Shown here piece after piece: positions 34,068 to 44,714 of a DNA stretch of 64,000 bases (the first letter of the stretch is position 1; each line of letters begins with the position of its first letter). The notes beneath the pieces are model-generated. The model saw only the letters and a program-made list of their open reading frames with translations. It was not told the DNA's origin and made no database searches. The DNA is from Prevotella sp. tf2-5 (GTDB lineage Bacteria; Bacteroidota; Bacteroidia; Bacteroidales; Bacteroidaceae). The position numbers and the translations under genes are program-made. The stretch lies in the NCBI RefSeq assembly GCF_900115435.1, contig NZ_FOWK01000007.1, positions 62,001 to 126,000 of the forward strand, written 5' to 3'.

Positions 34068-34138
34068 ATACCACAATCGTGGTATGCAGAATGCCCCATT
34101 TGTGCTATTCTAGGTATGCGGATTTCGCCGTACCTTTG
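34068..34138 (+). promoter_or_regulatory. Palindromic operator and -7 box of the metY-cysK operon
   Basis: ATACCAC-N4-GTGGTAT at 34068-34085 is a palindrome with 7-bp arms. The -7 box TACCTTTG is at 34131-34138, about 70 nt before metY. The palindrome lies upstream of the promoter, where an activator or repressor could act. The ATACC/GGTAT edges recall sites of Rrf2-type sulfur regulators, but this is only suggestive. Confidence 0.45.
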
Positions 34139-34207
34139 CAACGTCGAAAAGACATCATAACATGTTTTAAAGACATAGTAACATATTAACAAAAAAAATA
34201 AAAGATT

Positions 34208-35497
34208 ATGAGCAACAAGAAACTACACTTCGAGACTTTACAATTGCATGTAGGACAAGAACAGCCCGACCCCGCCACTGATGCCCGCGCTGTGCCCATC
34301 TACCAGACCACTTCCTATGTGTTCCGTAATTCACAACATGCCGCCGACCGCTTCGGACTACGTGACGCAGGTAACATCTATGGTCGATTGACCAACTCGA
34401 CACAGGGCGTGTTCGAGGACCGCGTGGCTGCGTTGGAAGGTGGTGTCGCCGGTCTCGCTGTCGCCAGTGGTGCCGCTGCGGTGACCTATGCCCTGCAGAA
34501 CATCGCACAGGCCGGTGACCATATCGTGGCAGCCGACAACCTCTATGGCGGTTCTTTCAACCTCATCACACATACCTTATCGACACAAGGTATCTCGAAC
34601 ACGATTGTGAAGGTGAACGACCTTGCCGCCCTAGAGGCTGCCATCCAGCCGAACACAAAGGCAGTGTATGCGGAGACCTTCGGCAATCCCAACTCCGACG
34701 TGACAGATATTGAGGCAGTGGCAGCAGTTGCCCACAAGCACAACATCCCCCTGATTATCGACAACACATTTGGGACACCCTATCTCATCCGTCCTATCGA
34801 GCACGGTGCTGACATCGTGGTGCATTCTGCAACGAAATTCATTGGCGGACATGGATCATCATTAGGTGGTGTCATCGTAGACGGAGGCACTTTCGACTGG
34901 AAGGCAAACGCTGACAAGTTCCCTTCACTGGCAAAACCAGACCCATCTTATCATGGAGCCGTATTCGCTGACGTAGCAGGAGCCGCAGCCTTTGTGACCC
35001 GCATCCGTGCCGTCATCCTGCGTGACACCGGTGCCACTATCTCTCCATTTAATGCGTTTATATTATTACAAGGTCTGGAGACACTGAGCCTGCGTGTAGA
35101 ACGTCATGTGGAGAATGCGTTGAAAGTAGTGGACTTCCTGAAGAACCATCCAAAGGTTGCTAAGGTCAACCACCCGTCACTCCCCGACCATGAGGATCAC
35201 GCCCTCTATCAAAAATACTTCCCCAAAGGTGCCGGCAGCATCTTCACCTTCGAGATCAAGGGCGGTGAGAAAGAAGCGTGGAAATTTATTGACTCCCTAG
35301 AGATCTTCTCTCTGCTCGCCAACGTGGCAGATGTCAAGAGCCTGGTCATTCATCCTTATACCACCACCCACTCACAGATGTCTCCAGAAGAGCTTGAGCA
35401 GCAGCATATCACGCCTGCTACCGTTCGACTCAGCATTGGAACAGAGCACATCGACGACATCATCGCCGATCTCTCACAAGCATTAGAAAAGATTTAA
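34208..35497 (+). CDS. metY: O-acetylhomoserine sulfhydrylase (MetY)
   Basis: 429 aa, a PLP enzyme of the Cys/Met metabolism family. PLP Lys lies in [15 protein letters not shown], with the usual [28 protein letters not shown] and the C-terminal [12 protein letters not shown] motif. It joins O-acetylhomoserine and sulfide to homocysteine. Length 425-435 aa matches MetY rather than MetB/MetC. It is followed 19 bp later by cysK, so the pair forms a sulfide-assimilation operon. Confidence 0.95.
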   Translation: MSNKKLHFETLQLHVGQEQPDPATDARAVPIYQTTSYVFRNSQHAADRFGLRDAGNIYGRLTNSTQGVFEDRVAALEGGVAGLAVASGAAAVTYALQNIAQAGDHIVAADNLYGGSFNLITHTLSTQGISNTIVKVNDLAALEAAIQPNTKAVYAETFGNPNSDVTDIEAVAAVAHKHNIPLIIDNTFGTPYLIRPIEHGADIVVHSATKFIGGHGSSLGGVIVDGGTFDWKANADKFPSLAKPDPSYHGAVFADVAGAAAFVTRIRAVILRDTGATISPFNAFILLQGLETLSLRVERHVENALKVVDFLKNHPKVAKVNHPSLPDHEDHALYQKYFPKGAGSIFTFEIKGGEKEAWKFIDSLEIFSLLANVADVKSLVIHPYTTTHSQMSPEELEQQHITPATVRLSIGTEHIDDIIADLSQALEKI

Positions 35498-35516
35498 CAT
35501 TATAAAAAGGAAAAAT

Positions 35517-36464
35517 ATGGCAAACATCGCAAAACAACTGACCGAGTTAATCGGAGGTACACCACTGCTCGAACTGAGCAACTATTCTACGGCAAAAGGT
35601 CTGCAGACGCCTATTATCGCCAAAGTGGAATTTTTCAACCCTGGCGGCAGTGTCAAAGACCGTATCGCCCTCGCCATGATAGAGGACGCTGAACAGAAAG
35701 GACTCCTGAAACCAGGAGCCACCATCATCGAGCCCACCAGTGGCAATACAGGTGTCGGACTTGCCCTTGTGTCAGCCGTCAAAGGCTACAAGCTCATCCT
35801 GACGATGCCGGAGACCATGAGTGTGGAACGTCGCAACCTCGTGAAAGCATATGGTGCGGAAGTTCGCCTGACCAGTGGCAAAGACGGTATGGCGGGAGCT
35901 ATCCGTGCTGCCGAGGAGTTGCGTGACAGTATCCCTGGCTCCATCATCCTACAACAGTTTGAGAACCCTGCCAACCCTGCCAAGCATTATGCCACCACGG
36001 GACCTGAGATATGGAAGGACACTGACGGGAAAATTGACATTTTCGTGGCAGGTGTAGGTACTGGCGGTACAGTATCCGGTATTGGGAAATACCTGAAAGA
36101 GAAGAACCCCAATATAAAAATCATTGCTGTAGAGCCATCATCCTCACCCGTCTTGAACGGAGGACAGAGTGGTCCGCATAAGATTCAAGGTATCGGAGCC
36201 GGTTTCGTACCCAAGACATACGACGCCAGCGTCATTGACGAGGTATTGGATATCGATAATGATGACGCTATCCGCACCGGTCGTGAGCTCGCTCAGAAAG
36301 ACGGTCTACTCGTAGGTATCTCCTCTGGTGCCGCCGCCTATGGTGCCACCCTCGTCGCCCAACGTCCCGAAAACGCAGGAAAGACGATAGTAGCCCTGTT
36401 GCCGGACACCGGCGAGCGCTATCTCTCCACCGTGCTCTATGCCTTTGACGAATATCCACTATAA
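35517..36464 (+). CDS. cysK: Cysteine synthase A
   Basis: 315 aa with PLP Lys in [30 protein letters not shown], the phosphate-binding loop [15 protein letters not shown] and the SGAAAYGA motif. It condenses O-acetylserine and sulfide to cysteine. It ends before a strong terminator, so the operon is metY-cysK. Confidence 0.96.
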   Translation: MANIAKQLTELIGGTPLLELSNYSTAKGLQTPIIAKVEFFNPGGSVKDRIALAMIEDAEQKGLLKPGATIIEPTSGNTGVGLALVSAVKGYKLILTMPETMSVERRNLVKAYGAEVRLTSGKDGMAGAIRAAEELRDSIPGSIILQQFENPANPAKHYATTGPEIWKDTDGKIDIFVAGVGTGGTVSGIGKYLKEKNPNIKIIAVEPSSSPVLNGGQSGPHKIQGIGAGFVPKTYDASVIDEVLDIDNDDAIRTGRELAQKDGLLVGISSGAAAYGATLVAQRPENAGKTIVALLPDTGERYLSTVLYAFDEYPL

Positions 36465-36485
36465 ATCCTCTTTTTCCCATTTATA

Positions 36486-36520
36486 ATCAGCCGCGAAGCC
36501 CCCTTTCGCGGCTGATTTTG
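36486..36520 (+). terminator. Terminator after cysK
   Basis: AATCAGCCGCGAA (36486-36498) and TTCGCGGCTGATT (36506-36518) form a perfect 13-bp stem with a 7-nt loop followed by T residues. Confidence 0.9.
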
Positions 36521-36538
36521 TAAATAACGGACAAAAAA

Positions 36539-36570
36539 TTTGCGAAAACGAAGGAAATACCCTATCTTTG
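36539..36570 (+). promoter_or_regulatory. Promoter of the two-kinase operon
   Basis: TTTG (36539-36542) and TATCTTTG (36563-36570), 20 nt apart, form a textbook Bacteroidetes promoter 34 nt before the start of the first kinase gene. Confidence 0.75.
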
Positions 36571-36603
36571 TAGGCAAATAGCTTAAATCTATTGCCTATT
36601 ACA

Positions 36604-38769
36604 ATGACCTACGACAAACGATGTAACATATCTAGCCGACTAATAACGCTTGTCATGACGCTCATGCTGCCTATGGTGATATATGCCAAGGGTATCCATT
36701 TTGACAACGTTTTCGATTTTGATCATGTCCTGAGCTATCTGGTAGGAGGATTTCTCATTGGTATTTTCCTACTGTTATTTTACAACCGGCTCTACATTTA
36801 TCGTGAGCAGGAAATCAACAAGCAGCAACACAAGCAGAACATACGCCTTTCCACTATCATGCAGACAGGAAGGATGCAGATGTGGATTTATGACACCGAG
36901 TCACAACATTATCGGTTTATATCTGAAGATGGGACTGTCATCAAAGAATACAACCCCATTGATTTTGTGAAATTCTTCAATCGTGATGACTTTGAGGAGC
37001 TGCGTTCCTCTATCTTTGAAATCTGTGAGAACAAACGAATCACCTCTATTGTCAACCTCCGAAGCCAGGAGGAAGATGAAGAGTACCGTAAATACTACGA
37101 AATCCATCTCTCAATTGCAGAGAAAGACAGCAAAGGACAAATAAAACATATCCTGGGTGTACAGCGTGACATTACTAACGAGCAAGAGAAAAAGAATAAT
37201 ACCAACAAACTAATGATGCGTTACTCTACTGTATTCAACTCATCATTGGTAGATATGTATTATTACGACAAGGACGGACTCTTGACCGACCTTAACGACA
37301 CAGCCTGCACATCACTGGATATTCCTGACAAAGAGGCAATAATCAAGGAGAAGCATTACTTCCATGAGAACATTCTCCTTAACAATATTGATTTCAAGAA
37401 GGCAGACCACATTCACATGTCAACTATCATTGACATAGAAGAATATGACAAGACACGCTTCTGGGCAAACAAATCGAAGGAAAGAGGCAAAATATATTAT
37501 GAGGCAACCGTTAATACGGTATTTAATGATAAAGGAAAGTTTGAGGGTGTCTATGTCGCTGGTCGTAACATCAGTGAGATGGTGAACTCTTTCCATAAGC
37601 AACAAAAAGGAGCACAAGATTTGAAGAAAGCCATCAAACATATCCAAGAGTATATCGACAACATCAACTATGCCCTGCGCATCAGTAACGTACGACTCGT
37701 GGACTATCACCCCAGCACTTACACCTTTACCATATCCAATACCGTAGACAAGACACAGATGAAATTCTCACAGTTACGCTGTATCCGTCTTGCCATGCCC
37801 CAATACAGGCGTATTGTATCCAGCGCTCTGAACCGCATGGATCACCTCACGTCTCATCCGATAGAGCAAACCATTGAGACGGAGATCAGGGACGAGAAGA
37901 AACGACAGATGGCATTCATGTTCAACTTGGTACCTATCCTGAACAATGACTCTAAAGTGGAGCATTATTTTGGATTGTGTCGAAACATGACAGATATGCT
38001 CGAAACGGAACGACTACTTGCCGTTGAGACCCAAAAGGCACAAGAGGCAGAAATTCTGAAGGAATCATTCCTCACCAATATGAGCTATGAGATCCGTACG
38101 CCACTGAATTCCGTACTGGGCTTTGCCTCGCTTTTTGAGATGGAGCATGATGAGGCTGATGAGACGGTCTTTGTGGAAGAGATCAAACGTAACACGAATA
38201 TTCTATTGCGACTCATCAACGACATACTCTTTCTGTCACGTATTGATGCGGACATGGTGGAATTCAAGCATGAAGACTTTGACTTCGCTGAAGTTTTTGA
38301 ATCCTATTGCCAGATGGGATGGGCTAAACTGAATCCTGAGGTAAAAGTCTCTATAAGTAATCTTTATGAGCATCTGATCATCAACGGCGACATAGAGCAT
38401 CTGGGAAAAGCTATTCAAATGATATGTACGATATCTGCCCATTACACCCATCAAGGATTTATCCGTGCCAAATATGAATACCTACGCGGCGAATTGGTGA
38501 TTGTCATTGAAGACTCGGGTGACGGCATCGATCCCGAGCTACTACCCAAAATCTTCAATCGCTTCGTTCGTGACAAGGACGAGCGGCTCTCCGGAACAGG
38601 TCTTGACATGCCGATCATCGAAGCTCTTGTCAAGAAAATGGGCGGTTCTATCGAAATCTCCTCAGAATTAGGAAAAGGCTCTACAATAGGGATATTCTTA
38701 CCCTGCCAAGCTATAGAGATACAGAAGAAAATAAATATCGACAATAACACGGAACCTGTCATCGCATGA
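36604..38769 (+). CDS. Sensor histidine kinase homologue lacking the phospho-accepting His (pseudokinase)
   Basis: Start at the ATG at 36604 (MTYDKRCNISSRLITL), 721 aa; a TTG 12 nt earlier is unlikely. A signal-like segment, a membrane helix (LVGGFLIGIFLLLFYNRLY) and two or more PAS-type domains precede the DHp/ATPase part. The H-box reads NMSYEIRTPLNSV: the His is Tyr495 (codon TAT, 38086-38088). The N-box lacks the canonical N-L-x-x-N-A-x-K-Y-T (region around GKAIQMICTISAHYT). The D-x-G-x-G and GTGL boxes remain. It overlaps the next, intact kinase by 4 bp (ATGA), so it may sense for or regulate that kinase by heterodimerising. Confidence 0.85.
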   Translation: MTYDKRCNISSRLITLVMTLMLPMVIYAKGIHFDNVFDFDHVLSYLVGGFLIGIFLLLFYNRLYIYREQEINKQQHKQNIRLSTIMQTGRMQMWIYDTESQHYRFISEDGTVIKEYNPIDFVKFFNRDDFEELRSSIFEICENKRITSIVNLRSQEEDEEYRKYYEIHLSIAEKDSKGQIKHILGVQRDITNEQEKKNNTNKLMMRYSTVFNSSLVDMYYYDKDGLLTDLNDTACTSLDIPDKEAIIKEKHYFHENILLNNIDFKKADHIHMSTIIDIEEYDKTRFWANKSKERGKIYYEATVNTVFNDKGKFEGVYVAGRNISEMVNSFHKQQKGAQDLKKAIKHIQEYIDNINYALRISNVRLVDYHPSTYTFTISNTVDKTQMKFSQLRCIRLAMPQYRRIVSSALNRMDHLTSHPIEQTIETEIRDEKKRQMAFMFNLVPILNNDSKVEHYFGLCRNMTDMLETERLLAVETQKAQEAEILKESFLTNMSYEIRTPLNSVLGFASLFEMEHDEADETVFVEEIKRNTNILLRLINDILFLSRIDADMVEFKHEDFDFAEVFESYCQMGWAKLNPEVKVSISNLYEHLIINGDIEHLGKAIQMICTISAHYTHQGFIRAKYEYLRGELVIVIEDSGDGIDPELLPKIFNRFVRDKDERLSGTGLDMPIIEALVKKMGGSIEISSELGKGSTIGIFLPCQAIEIQKKINIDNNTEPVIA

Positions 38770-40823
38770 ATATACTATTGAACAGCACCAGTCTCATCCT
38801 GCAAGGGACGCTCTCCCATCAGATTCTCCAGATGGTTCCCATTATCTTGGTGACTATTGTGATTCTCGTCTTTCTAATCGTCATCGTCTATAACCGCATC
38901 ATCTTACAACGCATCCGACGTGCCTCCCGTCTGTCAAGGCAGACAAGCAACCTCATGCAACAAGCATTGAAAAGTTGTGAAACCAATGTGATTATGTATG
39001 ATCCTGCCAAGGATTATACTTTCAAGCTATATGGGCACATGATTCCAGACAGAGGCATCACGTCTGATGAATGGAAGGCACATGTCCATCCCGACGATCT
39101 GCCCGATGCGCTTCATAGTATCCGTCAGGTCATTAGCGGAAAAGAGAAAGAGAAAGAGTTCAACTACCGTTGGAACTTCAATTTCGAAGAAGGAGAGCCA
39201 AGATGGGGATACCTCCATAACTACAGCATCGGAGAATATGTCAGTGGTATCTCACGTCCCAATGTAGTTATCAGTACACTGGTTGATGAGACAGAGCTCA
39301 TGCTCCAACAGGAGAAAGAGGAGGAACTCACAGAAAAATACAAGCTCATCTTTGAGAATTCTATCATTGGATTGTCATTCTATAGTGCCGACGGATGGCT
39401 AATCGACGCTAACAAGAAAATGCGCGAGCTCTGTCATTTCGACAGCGATGATTATGACACTTATTTCTCCAACACCAATCTTTTTGATGCTACACCCTTC
39501 CATGAGAATGTCGACAGGAACCATGTGGAAGAATTCTGGGTATGTTCGAAAAATGATTATAACGACTTACATGTCTATCTGGAGATACGTCTACATCCTA
39601 TTCACGACAAAAACGGGAAACTCACGTATATTGCCATAGCCATCCGCGATATCTCAGAAGAGCGTGATTTATATCTGCAGTCAAAACTCAACGATGAGCA
39701 AATCAAGAAAGCCAACGAGGATATTCAGCGTTATGAAATGGAGCTGCAATACATGATGGAAGCTATCGACATGCGGGCATGGCGTATCGATTATCAAGAG
39801 AAAAAGGTGCAGTTCATGAAAGGACTGAGTGAGATTGTAAAGGAGCTGACTTTTGATGAGTATATCACATATTTCATTGGTGACGACCAACTTGACGTAG
39901 CCAAGAAACTGACAGAGCCAGAGTTGTATTTCACGACTCCCATGTCCATACTCCGCAATATGCGCCCTTTATTCCACTCCACAGATGAAGTACAATGGAA
40001 TCAGATCAATAGTCTGCCTATCTTTAACGATGAAGGAAAACTAATTGGTGCTTTCGGTCTGATACGTAATATGACACGATTCTACAAAGCACAAGAATTA
40101 CTGAAACAAGAGACACAACGTGCGATTGAGTCCGGACGACTGAAGAGTGTCTTCCTGGCGAACATGACCCATGAGATCCGTACTCCCCTCAATGCCATCG
40201 TGGGATTCTCTGACCTGCTGCAGATGATGACGACAGCTGAAGAGAAAAAAGAGATTATTCACGTCATCCATAATAATTGCGACATGTTACTTCGTCTCAT
40301 TAACGACATCATGGCGATCTCCTCCATGGATGCCAATGGATTGATCATGAAACCCGCAGACGTCGATTTCGCTAAGGCTTTCAATGACATCTGCCAGACG
40401 CTGGCACAACGTGTAGAAAACCCGAATGTGCAGTTTATCAAGGAGAACCCTTATCAAACGCTGCAGACACGACTGGATATGGGAAGGATCACACAGGTGA
40501 TCACAAATTTCGTGACCAATGCCGTCAAATACACCCAGAACGGACATATCAAAGTGGGCTATCGCATACAAGACAATGGAATATACATGTATTGCGAGGA
40601 TACTGGAACGGGTATCCCCAAGGAGAAATGTCCTCAAGTATTTGAACGCTTCGTTAAACTGAATGACTATGTTCAGGGAACGGGTCTCGGACTGTCTATC
40701 TGCAAGGCTATTGCTGAGCGTTGTAACGGAAAGATCGGAGTAGACAGTGAGGTAGGACAAGGTTCCACTTTCTGGATGTGGATTCCATGTGTTATCAACA
40801 ATCAGGAAATAATCAACAACTAA
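38766..40823 (+). CDS. Sensor histidine kinase with PAS domains (intact active site)
   Basis: 685 aa. A membrane helix ([19 protein letters not shown]), PAS regions (about 60-180 and 195-320 and 325-440), then the DHp helix with canonical H-box [21 protein letters not shown]-box [17 protein letters not shown]1 [10 protein letters not shown]-box and G2 [14 protein letters not shown]. It has no receiver domain and no adjacent response regulator in the window. Homologous in layout to the upstream pseudokinase and overlapping it by 4 bp, which implies tandem duplication and translational coupling. Signal unknown. Confidence 0.92.
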   Translation: MNILLNSTSLILQGTLSHQILQMVPIILVTIVILVFLIVIVYNRIILQRIRRASRLSRQTSNLMQQALKSCETNVIMYDPAKDYTFKLYGHMIPDRGITSDEWKAHVHPDDLPDALHSIRQVISGKEKEKEFNYRWNFNFEEGEPRWGYLHNYSIGEYVSGISRPNVVISTLVDETELMLQQEKEEELTEKYKLIFENSIIGLSFYSADGWLIDANKKMRELCHFDSDDYDTYFSNTNLFDATPFHENVDRNHVEEFWVCSKNDYNDLHVYLEIRLHPIHDKNGKLTYIAIAIRDISEERDLYLQSKLNDEQIKKANEDIQRYEMELQYMMEAIDMRAWRIDYQEKKVQFMKGLSEIVKELTFDEYITYFIGDDQLDVAKKLTEPELYFTTPMSILRNMRPLFHSTDEVQWNQINSLPIFNDEGKLIGAFGLIRNMTRFYKAQELLKQETQRAIESGRLKSVFLANMTHEIRTPLNAIVGFSDLLQMMTTAEEKKEIIHVIHNNCDMLLRLINDIMAISSMDANGLIMKPADVDFAKAFNDICQTLAQRVENPNVQFIKENPYQTLQTRLDMGRITQVITNFVTNAVKYTQNGHIKVGYRIQDNGIYMYCEDTGTGIPKEKCPQVFERFVKLNDYVQGTGLGLSICKAIAERCNGKIGVDSEVGQGSTFWMWIPCVINNQEIINN

Positions 40824-40830
40824 ACAAAAT

Positions 40831-43020
40831 ATGAGAAAGAAAATCACTCTCAGCTTTTTACTCTGCTTGGTAGCGACTATGACATGGGCAGAGCAAGTCG
40901 TCATTGAGACAAGAAATGTCTCAATGGTACTCGATATTGTAAAAGGAGCTCAGCCTCAATATGTGTATTTTGGTGCCAAGCTCAATACCCAGGAACTGCA
41001 ACACTTACAGAAACCAGAGATGTTCGGGCGGATGAATGCTTATCCAGCCTATGGACTGAACACACCTGCCGAAGCAGCCCTTGCCATGCGACATTCGGAT
41101 GGCAACCTCTCTACTGCCTTAGAAGTGGAGGGTGTACAACGTGCTGGCAATATCACGACAATCCAACTCAAAGATCCGGCCTATCCTATCATTGTCAACA
41201 TGAAATACAGAACTTTCCCTGAGGAAGATATGATAGAGGCATGGACGGAAATCACCAATAACGAAAAACAGGCTGTCACCCTGACAACTTTTGCCTCCGC
41301 TATGCTACCTATTCGTCGTGGTAACGTCTGGCTCAGTCATTTCTACGGCTCCTGGGCGAACGAGACACAACTGGTAGAGGAGCCCATCACACCAGGTCAG
41401 AAAGTGATTGTCAACAAAGACGGTACCCGCAACTCTCATACCAACCATGCTGAGGTGATGTTCTCGCTCGACGGTAAGGGACAAGAGAATTGCGGACAAG
41501 TGATTGGAGCCGCTCTCTGCTATTCTGGCAACTACCGTCTGAAGGTGACGACAGACGATACAGAATACCACTATTTCTTTGCTGGTATCAATGAGGACAA
41601 CTCAGAGTATCACCTGAAGAAAGGAGAGACTTTTGTTACTCCGAAACTCGCCTTGACCTTCTCACAGCAAGGGCTCTCAGGTGTCTCCCGCAATTTCCAT
41701 AAATGGGGACGTAAGTATATGCTGGCTCATGGTGACAAAGAACGTAAGATCTTGTTGAACTCCTGGGAGGGTGTGTATTTCGATATCAACCAGAAGGGCA
41801 TGGACCAGATGATGGAAGATATCGCCTCCATGGGTGGTGAGCTCTTCGTGATGGACGACGGCTGGTTTGGCGACAAATATCCTCGTAAGACTGACAATTC
41901 CTCACTGGGCGACTGGGTTGTAGACAAGAACAAGTTGCCGGAAGGTATCGAGGGACTCCTTCGCGATGCCAAGAAACACGGTATCAAATTCGGTATATGG
42001 ATAGAGCCTGAGATGGCTAATACCACCAGTGAACTCTACGAGGCTCATCCCGACTGGATTGTCAAGGCTCCCAAGCGTGATGCTATATTAGGACGAGGTG
42101 GCACACAGGTCGTGCTCGACCTCTCCAACCCGAAGGTACAGGATTTCGTATTCAGCATTGTCGACAACCTGCTGACAAAATATCCGGAGATAGATTATAT
42201 CAAATGGGATGCCAATATGCCAATCCTCAATCATGGCTCTCAGTATCTGACCATGAACGAGCAGAGCCACCTGTATATCGAATACCATCGTGGTTTCGAG
42301 AAAGCCTGCCAGCGCATCCGTGCTAAGTTCCCTGATGTCACCATCCAGGCATGTGCCTCCGGTGGTGGTCGTGCCAACTGGGGTGTGCTCCCCTATTTCG
42401 ATGAGTTCTGGGTCAGCGACAATACCGATGCCCTCCAGCGTATCTATATGCAGTGGGGCACCTCCTATTTCTTCCCAGCCATTGCGATGGCAAGTCATAT
42501 CTCTGCCACTCCCAACCATACGGTGTTCCGTACGACAGCTTTAAAATATCGTATCGATGTCGCTATGAGTGGACGATTAGGAATGGAGATTCAACCCAGG
42601 AACATGACGGACGACGAGAAGGAGTTGTGCCGTAAGGCAATTGCAGAATATAAGCAGATTCGTCCTATCGTCCAGTTTGGTAACATCTATCGCCTTGTGT
42701 CTCCTTATGACAAGAAGGGACTTGCCTCATTGATGTACGTCACTGACCAGCAGGACAAAGCAGTGTTCTATTGGTGGAAGACAGAATCATTCCAAAACGA
42801 GCATCTGCCACGTGTGAAAATGGCAGGACTGGATGCCAATCGTATGTATAAAGTACATGAGCTGAACCGCATCGACCTCAAGCCGATGAGCATAGAGGGC
42901 AAATCGTTCAGTGGTGCCTATCTGATGAATCATGGTTTGGATATGCCATATCGCAACGAGACGGAATGGTCGAAGAAGAACGACTGGTCGAGTCGTGTCC
43001 TATTGTTAGAGGCAGAGTAA
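40831..43020 (+). CDS. Alpha-galactosidase (GH36)
   Basis: 729 aa with a signal peptide (MRKKITLSFLLCLVATMTWA). GH36 landmarks: NSWEGVYFDINQ, LFVMDDGWFGDKYPRKTD, GIWIEPEMAN, the nucleophile in IKWDANMP (Asp460) and the acid/base in FWVSDNTDA (Asp530), 70 residues apart as in the family. It releases terminal alpha-1,6-galactose (raffinose, melibiose, galactomannan side chains); periplasmic. It starts 7 bp after the kinase stop, so it is probably in the same transcript. Confidence 0.93.
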   Translation: MRKKITLSFLLCLVATMTWAEQVVIETRNVSMVLDIVKGAQPQYVYFGAKLNTQELQHLQKPEMFGRMNAYPAYGLNTPAEAALAMRHSDGNLSTALEVEGVQRAGNITTIQLKDPAYPIIVNMKYRTFPEEDMIEAWTEITNNEKQAVTLTTFASAMLPIRRGNVWLSHFYGSWANETQLVEEPITPGQKVIVNKDGTRNSHTNHAEVMFSLDGKGQENCGQVIGAALCYSGNYRLKVTTDDTEYHYFFAGINEDNSEYHLKKGETFVTPKLALTFSQQGLSGVSRNFHKWGRKYMLAHGDKERKILLNSWEGVYFDINQKGMDQMMEDIASMGGELFVMDDGWFGDKYPRKTDNSSLGDWVVDKNKLPEGIEGLLRDAKKHGIKFGIWIEPEMANTTSELYEAHPDWIVKAPKRDAILGRGGTQVVLDLSNPKVQDFVFSIVDNLLTKYPEIDYIKWDANMPILNHGSQYLTMNEQSHLYIEYHRGFEKACQRIRAKFPDVTIQACASGGGRANWGVLPYFDEFWVSDNTDALQRIYMQWGTSYFFPAIAMASHISATPNHTVFRTTALKYRIDVAMSGRLGMEIQPRNMTDDEKELCRKAIAEYKQIRPIVQFGNIYRLVSPYDKKGLASLMYVTDQQDKAVFYWWKTESFQNEHLPRVKMAGLDANRMYKVHELNRIDLKPMSIEGKSFSGAYLMNHGLDMPYRNETEWSKKNDWSSRVLLLEAE

Positions 43021-43028
43021 CTCGTATT

Positions 43029-43063
43029 ATCGATATCTCGGAATATCGATATATCGAAATATC
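43029..43063 (+). repeat. A/T-rich cluster of ATATCG palindromes
   Basis: TATCGATAT recurs with small changes between the alpha-galactosidase and the MATE gene (43030-43063), so the gap is locally palindromic. It may be a weak regulatory or terminator-like patch; function unclear. Confidence 0.35.
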
Positions 43064-43069
43064 TAAAGA

Positions 43070-44449
43070 ATGAATTTCGGAAAAAGCGATAGCCTGCTGG
43101 CATCTATTCGTGAAGGACGTGAGATGACACAGGGTGAGAAACTCAGGTTGATTATCAGCCTGAGTATTCCCAGTATATTAGCTCAGATTTCCGCCACCAT
43201 CATGTTCTTCATAGACGCTTCGATGGTGGGACATTTAGGAGCCAAGGCATCTGCTGCCATCGGATTGGTAGAGACGACGGGGTGGCTGATGGGCGGACTC
43301 GGCTCCGCTGCCAATATGGGATTCTCCGTACAAGTCGCCCATGCCATTGGTGCCAACGACTTCAAACGAGCCCGTCGTATCTTGCGACAGTCATTGGTCT
43401 GCTGTCTTATCTATAGCCTGACCATCTCCATCATCGGCATCTTGATCAGCGGACAACTTCCCTATTGGCTGGGAGGTACTGAGGAGATTGCCTATGATGC
43501 CTCCATCTATTTCGCCATTATCGGTTTCTGCGGTATCTTCTTCCAGATGACAGGACTGGGAAGCTCCATGCTGAAATGCTCCGGTAACATGAGGATACCC
43601 TCGGCATTGAATATCTTGTCATGTGTACTGGATGTCGTCTTCAACTATTGTCTTATCTATCTGCTGAACATGGGAGTCATGGGTGCCGCTATAGGGACTG
43701 GACTCGCAGAACTGATCACGGCAGGACTGATGCTCTATTTCCTGCTCTGCCGCTCTGACATATTACGACTGAAAGGACGTCCACACCGTTCCTTCCGTCC
43801 CCAAGCAGATGTCGTCAACAATGCTGTGAAGATAGGAGCTCCGATGGCATTACAGCATGTGTTGATGGGTGGAGCCCAGATTGTAAGCACCATCATTGTG
43901 GCACCATTAGGAACCATAGCCATTGCCGCCCACTCACTTGCCATCACAGTGGAGAGTCTGTGCTACATGCCAGGCTATGGTATTTCTGATGCAGCCACCA
44001 CTTTGGTAGGACAAAGCTTCGGAGCCGGCAAGCGTCTGCTCACCAAATCATTTGCCTACATGTCAGCAGGACTAGGGATGTGTGTGATGACATTCATGGG
44101 AGTACTCATGTTTATCTTCGCCTCTGAGTTGATGAGTATCCTTACACCCGTTGGCGACATCATCGACTTGGGAGCATACTGTCTGCGCATCGAGGCTTTT
44201 GCCGAACCGATGTTCGCTGCGTCTATCGTATGCTATGGCGTCTTCGTTGGTGCTGGAGACACTATGAAGCCAGCCATTATGAACCTCACCAGTATGTGGG
44301 CTGTACGCCTGTCACTGGCAGCAATACTGGCACCCATCTACGGACTCTCTGGTGTGTGGATTGCTATGGCTGTAGAACTGACTATCCGGGGATCTTTCTT
44401 CCTCATCCGACTCTTTTCCGGCAACTGGCTGAAGAAGATAAAAGAATAG
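43070..44449 (+). CDS. MATE-family efflux transporter
   Basis: 459 aa with 12 predicted membrane segments and the internal duplication typical of MATE proteins. Conserved pieces: SIPSILAQISATIMFFIDAS, MVGHLGAKASAAIGLVET near the start and GAPMALQHVLMGGAQIV at the start of the second half. These proteins expel cationic drugs or metabolites with sodium or proton exchange. It follows the alpha-galactosidase by 49 bp. Substrate unknown. Confidence 0.9.
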   Translation: MNFGKSDSLLASIREGREMTQGEKLRLIISLSIPSILAQISATIMFFIDASMVGHLGAKASAAIGLVETTGWLMGGLGSAANMGFSVQVAHAIGANDFKRARRILRQSLVCCLIYSLTISIIGILISGQLPYWLGGTEEIAYDASIYFAIIGFCGIFFQMTGLGSSMLKCSGNMRIPSALNILSCVLDVVFNYCLIYLLNMGVMGAAIGTGLAELITAGLMLYFLLCRSDILRLKGRPHRSFRPQADVVNNAVKIGAPMALQHVLMGGAQIVSTIIVAPLGTIAIAAHSLAITVESLCYMPGYGISDAATTLVGQSFGAGKRLLTKSFAYMSAGLGMCVMTFMGVLMFIFASELMSILTPVGDIIDLGAYCLRIEAFAEPMFAASIVCYGVFVGAGDTMKPAIMNLTSMWAVRLSLAAILAPIYGLSGVWIAMAVELTIRGSFFLIRLFSGNWLKKIKE

Positions 44450-44467
44450 AACCCCCAATAGACCAAC

Positions 44468-44646
44468 AAAAAAACAGCCAGGAGATCACTCTTCCGGCAT
44501 GTTTACTTTCCTTTTCCTATTAATAACTAAAAACTTGCTTTCTCTAAAAACTAATACCTTACTACTAACCTAAAACTACTAACTAACCAAATATCTATTA
44601 TGTTATCCACAATCTTTTTCTTTTACCTTATGTGTTCCTCTGAATC
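44468..44646 (-). ncRNA. Candidate small RNA between MATE and ksgA
   Basis: A minus-strand promoter (TACCTTTG at 44660-44653) has no gene below it. About 165 nt further on is a hairpin (GCCGGAA at 44498-44492 with TCCTGGC at 44483-44477, with one mismatch and one wobble) followed by seven T. The RNA between is A/G rich with repeats of GTTAGTAGT. No ORF over four codons was seen. No known RNA family was recognised. Confidence 0.4.
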
Positions 44647-44652
44647 ACGATG

Positions 44653-44689
44653 CAAAGGTAAGCAGATTTCATTAACCAGCAATGAAATC
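44653..44689 (-). promoter_or_regulatory. Orphan promoter and 9-bp palindromic operator
   Basis: TACCTTTG -7 box on the minus strand (44660-44653). Perfect arms GATTTCATT (44665-44673) and AATGAAATC (44681-44689), 7 nt apart, cover the -33 zone. It looks like a regulated start site for the small RNA candidate. Confidence 0.5.
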
Positions 44690-44714
44690 TTTCTATTTTG
44701 AGGAGAAAAAAGGC

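Noticed and set aside
34021..34207. SAM riboswitch upstream of metY
   Set aside because: The leader below the -7 box is short (about 65 nt), A-rich and lacks any stem typical of SAM-I, SAM-II or related classes.
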